Of a stretch of DNA of 64,000 nt, positions 25,790 through 34,280 are shown piece by piece. The DNA is taken from positions 1 through 64,000 of the forward strand of contig NZ_JACAQA010000041.1 of assembly GCF_013385425.1 (NCBI RefSeq), in the 5' to 3' direction. The notes under the pieces were generated by a model that saw nothing but the letters and a program-made list of their open reading frames with translations, did not search any database and was not told where the DNA came from. The stretch's first letter is position 1; every line of letters begins with the position of its first letter. Source of the DNA: Pseudomonas gingeri. Lineage in GTDB: Bacteria > Pseudomonadota > Gammaproteobacteria > Pseudomonadales > Pseudomonadaceae. The position numbers and the translations under genes were made by a program.

Positions 25790-26737
25790 TCAGACAGCCA
25801 TTTGCTCCAGGCTGCACACCTCACCCACCTCCAGCGCATCCTCGCTCTTGATCTGCTCGATCATCGCCTCGGCCAGCGGCGACAACCGATACCCGGCCCG
25901 GCTGACAATCCCATACCGCGTATACAACTCCTCCAGATCCTCCGCCAACCCCTCGATCTTCAGCCTTACCAACCCGCCACGGGCGTACTCCCAGGCATCG
26001 CTGTTCTCACCGCAGATACCAATGGCATCCGATCTCAACACCACCCCCAACAGGCTGAACGCACTTTCACACTCCACCTGCGGAGTGAAATCCGGGCGAC
26101 CGCTGAGGTCGACGATCACCTTGCGCAAGTTCGGCGGACGAATCGTCGAGGCCAGGGGATAACTCAGCAATTGCCCGGCCGTCACGCTCTCCTGAGCCGC
26201 CAGCGGATGCCCGGCCCGGCAGCAGAAATACCACTTGCGTGGCCGCAGGCGCTGGGTCAGGTAATCCGGGTTGGCCTCGAAGCTGCGGGTGTCGGCGACG
26301 AAAAATTCGAACTCATCGTTCAACAGCCGTTTGCTCAGGCTCTGCCAGTCATCCACCTGGAACTGCACCCGGGCTTTCGGATAGCGCCCGATGAAGTGGC
26401 CGATGGCCCGTGGGATCAACCCCGAGGCCGGCGCCGGCCCGCAGCCGAAGCGCACCTCGCCGGCCTCCAGGCCGTTGAACTGGCTGATTTCATTGGCCAG
26501 TTGCTGGGCGCCGCTGACCAGTCGGCGAGCATGTTCGAGCAACACCTGGCCCTGTTTGGTCGGCGCCAGGTCCTTGCGTCCGCGATCCACCAACTGACAC
26601 CCGGCGCTGTGTTCCAGAGCCTGGATGCTGCGGCTGAACGCTGACTGCGAGAGGTTCACCGCCGTGGCCGCGGCGACAAAACTGCGCTGCTCGGCGAGGG
26701 CGATGAAGTGACGGAGTTGACGCAGGTCGATATGCAT
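25790..26737 (-). CDS. LysR-family regulator (second paralogue, SftR candidate)
   Basis: The 315-residue protein starts MHIDLRQLRHFIALAEQRSF and has the LysR helix-turn-helix (FVAAATAVNLSQSAFSRSIQALE) and ligand-binding fold. It is divergent from a TonB-dependent receptor gene, as I recall for sftR and sftP of P. putida S-313, whose product governs sulfate-ester genes. It is a paralogue of the regulator at 21976. I leave the symbol empty because the two cannot be separated by eye. Confidence 0.86.
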   Translation of the reverse strand: MHIDLRQLRHFIALAEQRSFVAAATAVNLSQSAFSRSIQALEHSAGCQLVDRGRKDLAPTKQGQVLLEHARRLVSGAQQLANEISQFNGLEAGEVRFGCGPAPASGLIPRAIGHFIGRYPKARVQFQVDDWQSLSKRLLNDEFEFFVADTRSFEANPDYLTQRLRPRKWYFCCRAGHPLAAQESVTAGQLLSYPLASTIRPPNLRKVIVDLSGRPDFTPQVECESAFSLLGVVLRSDAIGICGENSDAWEYARGGLVRLKIEGLAEDLEELYTRYGIVSRAGYRLSPLAEAMIEQIKSEDALEVGEVCSLEQMAV

Positions 26738-26742
26738 TTTTC

Positions 26743-26766
26743 ACATGGAAAATATCGGGGAAATGC
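26743..26766 (-). promoter_or_regulatory. Candidate LysR operator, site D
   Basis: On the minus strand the element begins GCATTTCCCC and ends ATTTTCCATG, with a final T instead of C. It lies between the divergent LysR gene and the TonB-dependent receptor. A further TGCA-N7-TGCA repeat overlaps its edge at 26764-26778. Confidence 0.6.
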
Positions 26767-26890
26767 ATTGGCTATGCATTACGTCGATTCCTTATAAAGG
26801 CAATCTCTTATGCAGTAAATATCTGTAAAAACATAAATAAATAACTTTAAAGAATATACCGGATGTGTATTTTTTGACCAGGAGCCGCCC

Positions 26891-29263
26891 ATGAATTCGT
26901 TCAATTTTGCCTTGCATCACCCTTCGCGGCGGCTCAAGCGCTTGCCCCTGGCCCTGTTGCTGGCGGGGAGTGCCAGTTGGTCTCTGGGCCAGGCCGCCGA
27001 GAGCGAAGCACCGCCGGACCCGGCACCCGTGGCCAGTACCAGCAAGCCCAAGGCCGACAGCGGGCAGTTGGAAACCGTGACCGTCACCGCCCGGCGCCGG
27101 GAAGAAAGCTCCCAGAGCGTGCCCGTGCCCATCAGCGTGATCGGTGGCCAGGCCCTGGAAAGCCAGCGGGTCTATCGCATCCAGGATCTGCAGCAACTGG
27201 TGCCCAGCGTCAACGTCGCCTACATGCATGCGCGCCAGTCCAGCGTGTCGATTCGCGGCTTGGGCAACAATCCGGCCAGCGATGGCCTGGAGGGCAGCGT
27301 CGGGCTGTATATCGACAACGTCTACCTGAGTCGTCCGGGCATGGCCGTATTCGACCTGATGGATATCGAGCAACTGGAAGTGTTGCGCGGTCCCCAGGGC
27401 ACGCTGTTCGGCAAGAACACCACTGCCGGGGTGATCAATATCAATACCCGGGCGCCGAGTTTCACGCCCGAGCGCAGCATTGAAAGTTCGGTGGGCGAGG
27501 ATGGTTATTTCCAGACCAAGGGCACGATTTCCGGCCCGATCACCGATCAGTTGGCCGGGCGCCTGTCGGCCTATCGCACCAGCAGCGATGGCGATATCAA
27601 GAACGAATACAACGGCCATGAGCTGGACGGCGGCTCGCGGGACGGCTTTCGCGGACAGCTGCTGTTCAAGCCCAACGAAAACTTCAGCCTGCGCTGGATC
27701 GGCGACTACAACGAAGAAGACTCCAGCGCCGGGACCCGCGTGCTCTACAGCACCGGCCCGACCATCAATGGCGTGAACCTTTACCAGGCGCGGGCTGCCG
27801 CGGCCGGGGCGACCCTCGCCGATGGTCGGAATCGGGAAGTGAATCTCGACGGTCAGCAACACGTCGGGGTGTTCCAGGGCGGCACTTCCCTGGAGGCCAA
27901 CTGGACCCTGCCCAACGATTTCACCCTGACGTCCATCAGCGCCTATCGCTGGTGGAACTTCACTCCGCGCAACGACGACGGGCTCAACGTCCCGGCCGCC
28001 TACAACTCCGGGGTCTCGGTGGAGGATACCCAGTGGTCCCAGGAGGTGCGCCTGGCCTCGCCCACGGGTGGGTTCTTCGACTATGTGCTGGGGGCGTACT
28101 ACTTCGGCTCGAAGCTGGATAACCAGAGCTTCAGCTACTACGGCCCCAAGGCGGATATCTGGAACGGCACCCCCACGGGCGCGTTGAACAACGTCACCAG
28201 CATCGGCAACGGGCATATCGACACCGACAGTTTCGCGCTCTTCGCCCAGGGCACCTGGCACCTGACTGAGCGCCTCGACTTCACCGCCGGCCTGCGCGGC
28301 AGCTACGAGGAAAAAAGTGCCTGGGTGACCCGCGATGCACCGGTTGGCGGTGCAGCCGTGACCGGTGCCGCCGCCACGGCCCGAGCCGGCCGTGCCGGTG
28401 CCTATGACTCCGGTAACCTGAGCCTGTACAGCATCAGCCCGTCGGGCCTGCTGAACCTGAGCTATCGCTTCACCGACGACCTGTTGGGTTATGCGACCCT
28501 GTCCCACGGTGAAAAATCCGGTGGTGTCAGCCTTGCGGTGGGGACGGCCCCAACGGCCGGTGCCGGCTCGCTGCTGGTGGGCAGCGAGCGCGCCAACAAC
28601 GCCGAACTGGGTTTCAAGAGCACCCTGTGGGACAAGCGCCTGCAGCTCAACGCCAACCTGTTCTGGACCCAGGTCAACGGATACCAGACCAACGCCTATG
28701 ACTACGACACCCGTGTGCAATACCTGACCAACGCCGGTTCCGTGCGCTCGCGCGGGCTGGAAGTGGAGAGCACGCTGATTCCCCTGCGCGGCCTGACCCT
28801 CAATCTCAACGGCTCCTATAACGATGTGCGTTACATGTCCTACAAGGATGCGCCGTGCGCGCCCGAGGTCGCCTTGCAACCCGGGGCGCCGGCTTCCTGC
28901 GACCTTACCGGGCACCAGGTGGCGGGGGCGTCGAAGTGGATTGCCAACGCCAATGGCGAATACAAATGGAACCTGGATAACGGTTGGGAAGAATACGTCA
29001 CCGGCAGCTACGCCTTCCGCTCCAAGGCCGCCGGTACGGTCGAGGACTCCGCCTATGGGCAGATTCCCAGCTATGCGGTGGTCAACCTGTCCACCGGCTT
29101 GCGCGGCGATTTCAAGCAGGGTCAATGGGATGTGTCGTTGTGGTTGAAGAACGCCTTCGACAAGACCTACTACACCACCCTCTGGACCGGCGGCAATGGC
29201 GGCTATGAAGGACTGCTCGGCACGCCGCGGACCCTCGGGGTGACCGGGCGCTATGACTTCTGA
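26891..29263 (+). CDS. sftP: TonB-dependent outer-membrane receptor (SftP-like)
   Basis: The 790-residue protein has a signal peptide (about 1-36), a TonB-box-like segment LETVTVTARRR, a plug domain (about 65-180, with VLRGPQGTLFGKNTTAGVINI) and a 22-strand barrel ending in the C-terminal aromatic residue of GVTGRYDF. Such receptors bring in scarce nutrients with proton-motive force passed on by TonB. The position between a LysR gene and tonB-exbBD, in a sulfate-ester island, suggests uptake of sulfate esters; the symbol is given by analogy to P. putida S-313. AGGAG precedes the ATG. Confidence 0.82.
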   Translation: MNSFNFALHHPSRRLKRLPLALLLAGSASWSLGQAAESEAPPDPAPVASTSKPKADSGQLETVTVTARRREESSQSVPVPISVIGGQALESQRVYRIQDLQQLVPSVNVAYMHARQSSVSIRGLGNNPASDGLEGSVGLYIDNVYLSRPGMAVFDLMDIEQLEVLRGPQGTLFGKNTTAGVININTRAPSFTPERSIESSVGEDGYFQTKGTISGPITDQLAGRLSAYRTSSDGDIKNEYNGHELDGGSRDGFRGQLLFKPNENFSLRWIGDYNEEDSSAGTRVLYSTGPTINGVNLYQARAAAAGATLADGRNREVNLDGQQHVGVFQGGTSLEANWTLPNDFTLTSISAYRWWNFTPRNDDGLNVPAAYNSGVSVEDTQWSQEVRLASPTGGFFDYVLGAYYFGSKLDNQSFSYYGPKADIWNGTPTGALNNVTSIGNGHIDTDSFALFAQGTWHLTERLDFTAGLRGSYEEKSAWVTRDAPVGGAAVTGAAATARAGRAGAYDSGNLSLYSISPSGLLNLSYRFTDDLLGYATLSHGEKSGGVSLAVGTAPTAGAGSLLVGSERANNAELGFKSTLWDKRLQLNANLFWTQVNGYQTNAYDYDTRVQYLTNAGSVRSRGLEVESTLIPLRGLTLNLNGSYNDVRYMSYKDAPCAPEVALQPGAPASCDLTGHQVAGASKWIANANGEYKWNLDNGWEEYVTGSYAFRSKAAGTVEDSAYGQIPSYAVVNLSTGLRGDFKQGQWDVSLWLKNAFDKTYYTTLWTGGNGGYEGLLGTPRTLGVTGRYDF

Positions 29264-29471
29264 GTCCATTCAGTGAAGAGTTGGTTATATACAACTCATC
29301 CGCCAAACAAGTTATTCACCATGCTCATGGTTCATATAGCCAATCGATTGATAAATAACCGGTGGTGCAATTGGACAGACGTTACAAGTCCAACCATGCT
29401 GGGTGTCGTGAGTTTCAGGAGAACCTCACCTTCAGTGGAAGAGTGTATTAACGACATAAGGAGAACGCATC

Positions 29472-29795
29472 ATGTCGAGCATCAATGGAACTTATGTAAA
29501 CGCCAACTCTGACGCCAGACTGGTCGTGACCGACGGTAACGACTCGAACGGTTCCTTCAGCGGGCAGATCACCCAGGCCGGTGTGAACTACAACGTGACC
29601 GGCCACTACCACTTCCAGAACAGCACCGGCCAGCCCACGATCATTGCCTTTACTGGCTACAATGATGGTCACGGCTATGTCACCTTCGCCGCCTTCTCCC
29701 CCGACCACAACTACGGGCGACTGAGAGCAAGCGGTTCACGCAGCACCTTTGACGGCCAAGTGGTCGGTCTGGGTGGCGAGTTCGTCAAACAGTAA
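29472..29795 (+). CDS. Small protein resembling the avidin beta-barrel
   Basis: The 107-residue protein has a strong ribosome site (AAGGAGA) and no signal peptide. I do not recognise a described family with certainty. Its start INGTYVNANSDARLVVTD followed by NGSFSGQI, then YNVTGHYHF and PTIIAFTGYND, follows the order of strands 1-5 of streptavidin (TGTWYNQLGS, GALTGTYES, YVLTGRYDS, ALGWTVAW). The tryptophans that stack on biotin are absent, so biotin binding is unlikely. It sits between the TonB receptor and tonB, 208 bases after the former. The role may be ligand binding in sulfur uptake, or something unrelated. Confidence 0.7.
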   Translation: MSSINGTYVNANSDARLVVTDGNDSNGSFSGQITQAGVNYNVTGHYHFQNSTGQPTIIAFTGYNDGHGYVTFAAFSPDHNYGRLRASGSRSTFDGQVVGLGGEFVKQ

Positions 29796-29810
29796 TAAAG
29801 GCAACACACT

Positions 29811-29880
29811 ATACTGCCAGGCCAACGAACGGGTGAGTGGCGGATGCTGCTCATCCGCTCGAAGTACTGGCGGTATGTTT
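29811..29880 (+). terminator. Long hairpin after the avidin-like gene
   Basis: ATACTGCCAG (29811-29820) pairs with CTGGCGGTAT (29867-29876) with one G-U pair, and an inner stem CGGATG / CATCCG lies inside. GTTTTG follows. It probably ends the small gene's transcript. Confidence 0.5.
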
Positions 29881-30051
29881 TGTCGTCTGTGTTAATTATT
29901 AAATACGCCATTTTATTGTTTGTACTTCCCTCTTTCTTACATCCGAATCCTTCTTTCTGTTTCTTTGTCATCCGCGCGGTTGCCCGTGTGGTGATCGCCG
30001 CCGCGTGTTTGAAATCGCTCATCAAGTGGCGGTTTCGGGCCTTGAAGGCAT

Positions 30052-30075
30052 GCCTTGAGCGAATATTTTCAATGC
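30052..30075 (+). promoter_or_regulatory. Candidate LysR operator, site E
   Basis: The element starts GCCTTGAGCG and ends ATATTTTCAATGC. It shares the ten-base core GAATATTTTC with site A and has the same 24-base span. It lies 208 bases before tonB in an AT-rich gap (29881-30282) where I see no believable gene, and would tie tonB-exbBD to the sulfate-ester regulon. Confidence 0.6.
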
Positions 30076-30282
30076 CTGAAAAGCATGGCTTTCCGGGCGA
30101 TTGGCTGGAGCCCTTGAAACACGCGGCCTTGAGCGGGGCACTGAAAATCAATATTCATTTTTGTTCTATGTATAATTTTAAATATTGCTTTAAGGCCTAA
30201 GCAGCCTCCGTGGATCATCGGCACCTCGACGCCGCCAAGCGCGCCTCGACGATTTTTTGCTGAAGACCGCAGGAGTTATTCA

Positions 30283-31101
30283 ATGGGCAATGTCCAGACC
30301 GCTGCCAGTGCACATGAGGTGCGCAGGCACCCGGCACCGGGTGGCGAGTTGGTTGACCTCGGCCGGCCCCATCGCGCGCCGCTGGGGCCGTTGCGTCTGC
30401 AGAAAGTGCCCAAGGGCATCCTCAGCCGACGCGAGGCGATCTTGCTCGGTGTGTTCGCGCTGGTGCTGCATGGCGCGGTGATCTACTGGCTGAGCCAGAA
30501 GGAAACCCCGGTGCTGCCGGTGGTGCCGCCGGAAATCCCACCGATGACCATCGAGTTCTCCCAACCGGCTCCGCCCGTGGTTGAACCGCCGCCTCCACCC
30601 CCTCCGCCTCCGCCGCCCCCACCGGTGGTCGAGCCGCCGCCGCCAGTGGTCGATGAGCTGGCGGTCAAACCGCCGCCGCCCAAGCCGGTGCCCAAGCCCA
30701 AGGTCAAGCCGGTTCCCAAGCCTGAGCCGAAACCTGCGCCCAAGCCGGTCGAGCAACCGCCCGCGCCGCCAGAGCCAGCGGCTCCGGCAGCGCCACCGGC
30801 GCCGCCGACGCCGGCACCGGTGACCCCGGCTTCGGCCAGCGCCGCGTACCTGAAGAACCCGGCGCCGGAATATCCGCAGCTGGCTCAGCGTCGCGGTTGG
30901 GAAGGCACGGTCTTGTTGCGGGTGCAGGTCCTGGCCAGCGGCAAACCGGGCGAGATCCAGATTCAGAAAACCAGTGGTCGCCAGCAACTCGACGACGCCG
31001 CGCTGGCAGCGGTCAAGCGTTGGAGCTTTGTCCCGGCCAAGCAGGGCGATGTCGCCCAGGTCGGCTGGGTCAGCGTACCCATCGACTTCAAGATCCACTG
31101 A
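30283..31101 (+). CDS. tonB: TonB energy-transducing protein
   Basis: The 272-residue protein has a cytoplasmic N-terminus of about 50 residues, one membrane helix (AILLGVFALVLHGAVIYWL), a long periplasmic proline-rich arm with a run of thirteen prolines and KP repeats (about 90-185), and a C-terminal TonB domain (YPQLAQRRGWEGTVLLRV...WSFVPA). It carries energy from ExbB/ExbD to outer-membrane receptors. With exbB and exbD downstream it forms a full set, likely dedicated to the receptor at 26891. Confidence 0.93.
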   Translation: MGNVQTAASAHEVRRHPAPGGELVDLGRPHRAPLGPLRLQKVPKGILSRREAILLGVFALVLHGAVIYWLSQKETPVLPVVPPEIPPMTIEFSQPAPPVVEPPPPPPPPPPPPPVVEPPPPVVDELAVKPPPPKPVPKPKVKPVPKPEPKPAPKPVEQPPAPPEPAAPAAPPAPPTPAPVTPASASAAYLKNPAPEYPQLAQRRGWEGTVLLRVQVLASGKPGEIQIQKTSGRQQLDDAALAAVKRWSFVPAKQGDVAQVGWVSVPIDFKIH

Positions 31102-31144
31102 TCGGCACCCAACGCGCTAAACGCTTCCACAGAGGGAACACATC

Positions 31145-31870
31145 ATGACGTTACTGGCATCTCCACTCCAATCCATCGAAAGCGCGGTGATCTGGCTGCT
31201 GGTGGTTTTCTCCGTCGCCACCTGGGGCCTGGCCCTGCTCAAGGGCGTGCAGTTCGGCCGCCTCAAGGCCCAGGATCGCAAGTTCCACAAACAGTTCTGG
31301 GCCGCTTCCAGCCTCGACTCGGCCGCCGAGCTCAGCGAAACCCAACCGGGCGCCGCCGCTCGCGTGGCCCAGGCCGGTTATGCCGCGATCCAGGTCGGCG
31401 ATGCGTCCCACGCGGCGGATCTGAGCCAGGCGATCAATCATCAGGACCGTCTCGAACGTGCCCTGCGCCAACAGATCGTGCGGGAACGACGCTCCCTGGA
31501 AACCGGCCTGGCGGTAGTCGCCAGTATCGGCAGCACCTCGCCGTTCATTGGTCTGTTCGGCACCGTGTGGGGGATCATGGAAGCCTTGAAAGGCATCAGC
31601 GCCGCCGGGTCCGCGAGCCTGGAAACCGTTGCCGGGCCGATCGGTGCCGCGCTGGTGGCCACCGGTGTCGGGATCGCCGTCGCGGTGCCGGCGGTGCTGG
31701 TTTACAACTATTTCCTGCGTCGCCTGAAGCTCACCGCCGCCGACCTCGATGACTTCGCCCATGACTTCTACAGCCTGGCGCAGAAGAGTTCGTTCCGCGT
31801 GCTGATCCACCCGACGGCGAACAAAACCGCCGCCCAGGGCGGTGCGCAGAAAGTGAAGGAGGCGTCCTGA
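31145..31870 (+). CDS. exbB: ExbB/TolQ-family proton channel subunit
   Basis: The 241-residue inner-membrane protein has three spans: one near the N-terminus (about 13-33), and two in the MotA/TolQ/ExbB domain (about 125-200; VASIGSTSPFIGLFGTVWGIMEA and GAALVATGVGIAVAVPAVLVYNYF). It forms the pentameric channel that powers TonB. GAGGG lies before the ATG, and exbD begins two bases after the stop. Confidence 0.92.
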   Translation: MTLLASPLQSIESAVIWLLVVFSVATWGLALLKGVQFGRLKAQDRKFHKQFWAASSLDSAAELSETQPGAAARVAQAGYAAIQVGDASHAADLSQAINHQDRLERALRQQIVRERRSLETGLAVVASIGSTSPFIGLFGTVWGIMEALKGISAAGSASLETVAGPIGAALVATGVGIAVAVPAVLVYNYFLRRLKLTAADLDDFAHDFYSLAQKSSFRVLIHPTANKTAAQGGAQKVKEAS

Positions 31871-31871
31871 T

Positions 31872-32273
31872 ATGGCCTTCTCGACCCAGGACAGCGATGA
31901 GGTATTGAGCGAGATCAACGTCACGCCGCTGGTGGACGTGATGTTGGTGCTGCTGGTGGTGTTTATCGTCACCGCGCCGCTGCTGACCAATGCGATTCCG
32001 ATCAACCTGCCGAAGACCGAAGCCGTGGCGCCGGTGGAGCAGAAGGACCCGCTGGTGGTGAGCATTGATGGCAGCGGCAAGCTGTTCCTCAACAAGGATG
32101 AAATCAAGCCCGAGCTGCTGGAGTTCAACCTCCAGGCGGCCAAGGCCAAGGATCCGGACCTGCGGGTGCAATTGCAGGCCGACAACGGCGTGAACTACGG
32201 CGAAGTGGCGCGGGCCATGGCCTCCATCGAGCGGGCCGGGATCACCAAACTGTCGGTGATTACCGCGCGCTGA
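31872..32273 (+). CDS. exbD: ExbD/TolR-family subunit
   Basis: The 133-residue protein has one span (VDVMLVLLVVFIVTAPLL) whose leading Asp in PLVDVMLV is the proton-carrying residue, then a periplasmic domain. It completes the TonB-ExbB-ExbD motor. The operon ends at a terminator 25 bases downstream. Confidence 0.92.
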   Translation: MAFSTQDSDEVLSEINVTPLVDVMLVLLVVFIVTAPLLTNAIPINLPKTEAVAPVEQKDPLVVSIDGSGKLFLNKDEIKPELLEFNLQAAKAKDPDLRVQLQADNGVNYGEVARAMASIERAGITKLSVITAR

Positions 32274-32297
32274 ACGCAACAGATCCTCGAGTTTCTT

Positions 32298-32331
32298 GGG
32301 CCGTCTCCTTGGCAGGGTGCGGCCCTTTTTT
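32298..32331 (+). terminator. Terminator of tonB-exbBD
   Basis: GGGCCG pairs with CGGCCC across a loop of about 16 bases, and a run of T residues follows. Confidence 0.7.
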
Positions 32332-32361
32332 ATTTCCACGGAGCAACTGGCAAATGCAGAA

Positions 32362-32449
32362 CCTGTGGGAGCTGGCTTGCTGGCGATGAGGCCAGTGAGT
32401 CTTGCATCGCCTGATCGGCCGCCATCGCCAGCAAGCCGGCTCCTACAGG
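32362..32449. repeat. REP inverted pair
   Basis: Arms 32362-32387 (CCTGTGGGAGCTGGCTTGC...) and 32424-32449 (its near complement) flank 36 bases. This is the same type as at 41887 and 50811. It lies between exbD and the hydrolase gene. A TTATTCCTTAA box at 32514-32524 lies further on, 62 bases before that gene. Confidence 0.85.
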
Positions 32450-32585
32450 GGGGTTGTCAGTCGGGAGTGACTCGCGGGCTTTATATTTCTTTATCATCTT
32501 AATAAATAGCTTCTTATTCCTTAACGAATATAACTCTCCTCCCTATACTCGATCGGGAACGCAAACGCTGGAGGAGGTGTACCCC

Positions 32586-33167
32586 ATGCGCAACGAGTCG
32601 ATTCGTTATCTGATCGTGCCGGGCTGGCAAGGATCGCCAGAAGATCATTGGCAAACCCACTGGCAGAACAGCCTGCCCAACAGTGCGCGGGTGGAGCAGG
32701 CCGACTGGCTGACGCCGCGCCGCGAAGACTGGGTCGCGGCCCTGGCCGAAGCCATTGCCGCGGACGATACGCCGGTGATCTTGATTGCCCACAGCCTGGG
32801 TTGCATCACCGTTGCCCACTGGGCGCAAACAGCGCCGTTGCACCTGCTGCGCCAGGTCCGTGGTGCATTGCTGGTGGCCCCGGCCGATGTCGAGCGTCCC
32901 GCCTGCGCCCCGGCCTTGCGTAACTTTGCGCCGATTCCGAGCGACCTGCTGCCGTTTCCGAGCCAGATCGTCGCCTCCGACAACGACGCGGCCGTCAGCG
33001 CCCCGCGGACCCTGGAACTGGCCCGCGACTGGGGCGCGCAAGCGAGCATCCTCAGCGGTGCCGGGCATATCAATGTGAAGTCCGGTCACCAGCGTTGGGA
33101 GCAGGGTTTTGCCTATCTGTACCGCCTGCAGACCCGAATGGAACAGCATTCCCTGCGTCGCGCCTGA
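32586..33167 (+). CDS. RBBP9/YdeN-type alpha/beta hydrolase
   Basis: The 193-residue cytoplasmic protein has the small serine-hydrolase fold. The nucleophile elbow is LIAHSLGC, the start is YLIVPGWQGSPEDHWQTHW, the acid lies in IVASDNDAAV and the catalytic histidine in GAGHINVKSG. A very strong ribosome site (GGAGGAGGTG) fixes ATG 32586. The substrate is unknown. It lies before a sigma-54 activator and a MetQ-like gene, which suggests a link to sulfur supply. Confidence 0.85.
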   Translation: MRNESIRYLIVPGWQGSPEDHWQTHWQNSLPNSARVEQADWLTPRREDWVAALAEAIAADDTPVILIAHSLGCITVAHWAQTAPLHLLRQVRGALLVAPADVERPACAPALRNFAPIPSDLLPFPSQIVASDNDAAVSAPRTLELARDWGAQASILSGAGHINVKSGHQRWEQGFAYLYRLQTRMEQHSLRRA

Positions 33168-33224
33168 ATTCTTTCTTTTGCTTGAACGCCCACTGCCATT
33201 GGTGGTTTGGGGCGGGAGCCTGCC

Positions 33225-34130
33225 ATGAGCCTGCATGAAACCTTCGGTCAGCCGCTGCTGACCTTTCCCGATTCGGAAAAAAGCCCACTGAGCATTCGCG
33301 CCAAGGCGCTGGTGTTCGTCGACCCGCGTTCGCGGCAACTGCGTGAAGAACTCGAAACCCTGGCGCCCAAGTCGGTGCCGGTATTGATCCGTGGCGAGAC
33401 CGGGACCGGCAAGGAGTTGCTCGCCCGGCATATCCACCGCGCCAGCGACCGCCCCGGGTTGTTTGTTTCGGTGAACTGCGGCGCCATCAGCCCGACCTAC
33501 GCCGATGCCGAACTGTTCGGTTATGCGGCGGGGGCCTACAGCGGTTCGGCCAGCAGTCGCGCCGGCTGGTTCGGCTCGGCCAATGGCGGCACCTTGTACC
33601 TGGACGAGATTGGCGACCTGCCGTTGCCGATCCAGGTGAAGTTGCTCGCCGCCCTGGAAAATCATGAAGTCACCCGGGTCGGCGCGCCGCAGCCGAGTCC
33701 GGTGGATGTACGCCTGGTGGCGGCCACCAGCATCGACCTGGCCCAGGCGGTGGCGGTCGGTAAATTCCATGAGCGCCTGTATCACTACCTCAGCGAAGGC
33801 CGGCTGGAGTTGCCGGCATTGCGCGAGCGGGTCGGCGATATCCTGCCCCTGGCCGAGTATTTTCTCGGTATCTACAGTCAGCGCCTGAGCCTGCCGGTGC
33901 CACTGGTCAGCGAAAGTGCCCAGCGTGCTCTGGAGCGTCACAGCTGGCCGGGCAATACCCGCGAGCTGGAGAATGTCATTCACTTTGCCTTGCTGGTCAG
34001 CAGTGGCGACGAGATTCTGCCGGAGCACTTGAACCTGCCGGCACCCCTGGCCTTGATCGAGCAATTTATCGGTAGCAGTTCCCCTGAGGAACTGGTGGCA
34101 CTCAAGCGCCTGCTGGATAGTGCTGTATGA
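33225..34130 (+). CDS. Short sigma-54 activator (AAA+) lacking sensor and DNA-binding domains
   Basis: The 301-residue protein is nearly only an AAA+ domain of the NtrC group. Walker A is GETGTGKE, Walker B is GGTLYLDEIGD, and the sigma-54 contact loop reads GAYSGS instead of GAFTGA. The R-finger region and WPGNTRELENVIHFAL follow. There is no receiver domain, and the protein ends at LKRLLDSAV, before a Fis-type helix-turn-helix. No remnant of such a helix appears in the next 70 bases. SfnR-type regulators of sulfone use also lack a receiver but keep the helix. GGGAG precedes ATG 33225. Confidence 0.83.
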   Translation: MSLHETFGQPLLTFPDSEKSPLSIRAKALVFVDPRSRQLREELETLAPKSVPVLIRGETGTGKELLARHIHRASDRPGLFVSVNCGAISPTYADAELFGYAAGAYSGSASSRAGWFGSANGGTLYLDEIGDLPLPIQVKLLAALENHEVTRVGAPQPSPVDVRLVAATSIDLAQAVAVGKFHERLYHYLSEGRLELPALRERVGDILPLAEYFLGIYSQRLSLPVPLVSESAQRALERHSWPGNTRELENVIHFALLVSSGDEILPEHLNLPAPLALIEQFIGSSSPEELVALKRLLDSAV

Positions 34131-34280
34131 ACAAAATGGAATATGAAGATGAATAAAAGATATTGTTCTGGAATAAAAAATATCGGTATCTTCTGCCCCA
34201 CGCCAGCGATATCACTATACTGGCACCTCTCTCTCAAGGCTGTCGTCGATGACGACCGTGATCTTCGATAAGGACACTGC

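Noticed and set aside
26792..29269. 825-codon open frame antisense to the TonB receptor
   Set aside because: It is a codon-bias shadow in GC-rich DNA; the plus-strand frame has signal peptide, plug and barrel motifs.
29844..30200. 118-codon open frame on the plus strand between the avidin-like gene and tonB
   Set aside because: It has no ribosome site, odd AT-rich codon use and contains operator site E; it is better read as regulatory DNA.
34219..34240. TGGCAC considered as the -24 box of a sigma-54 promoter before the MetQ-like gene
   Set aside because: No TTGC -12 box follows at the right distance; TATACT just before looks more like a -10 box.
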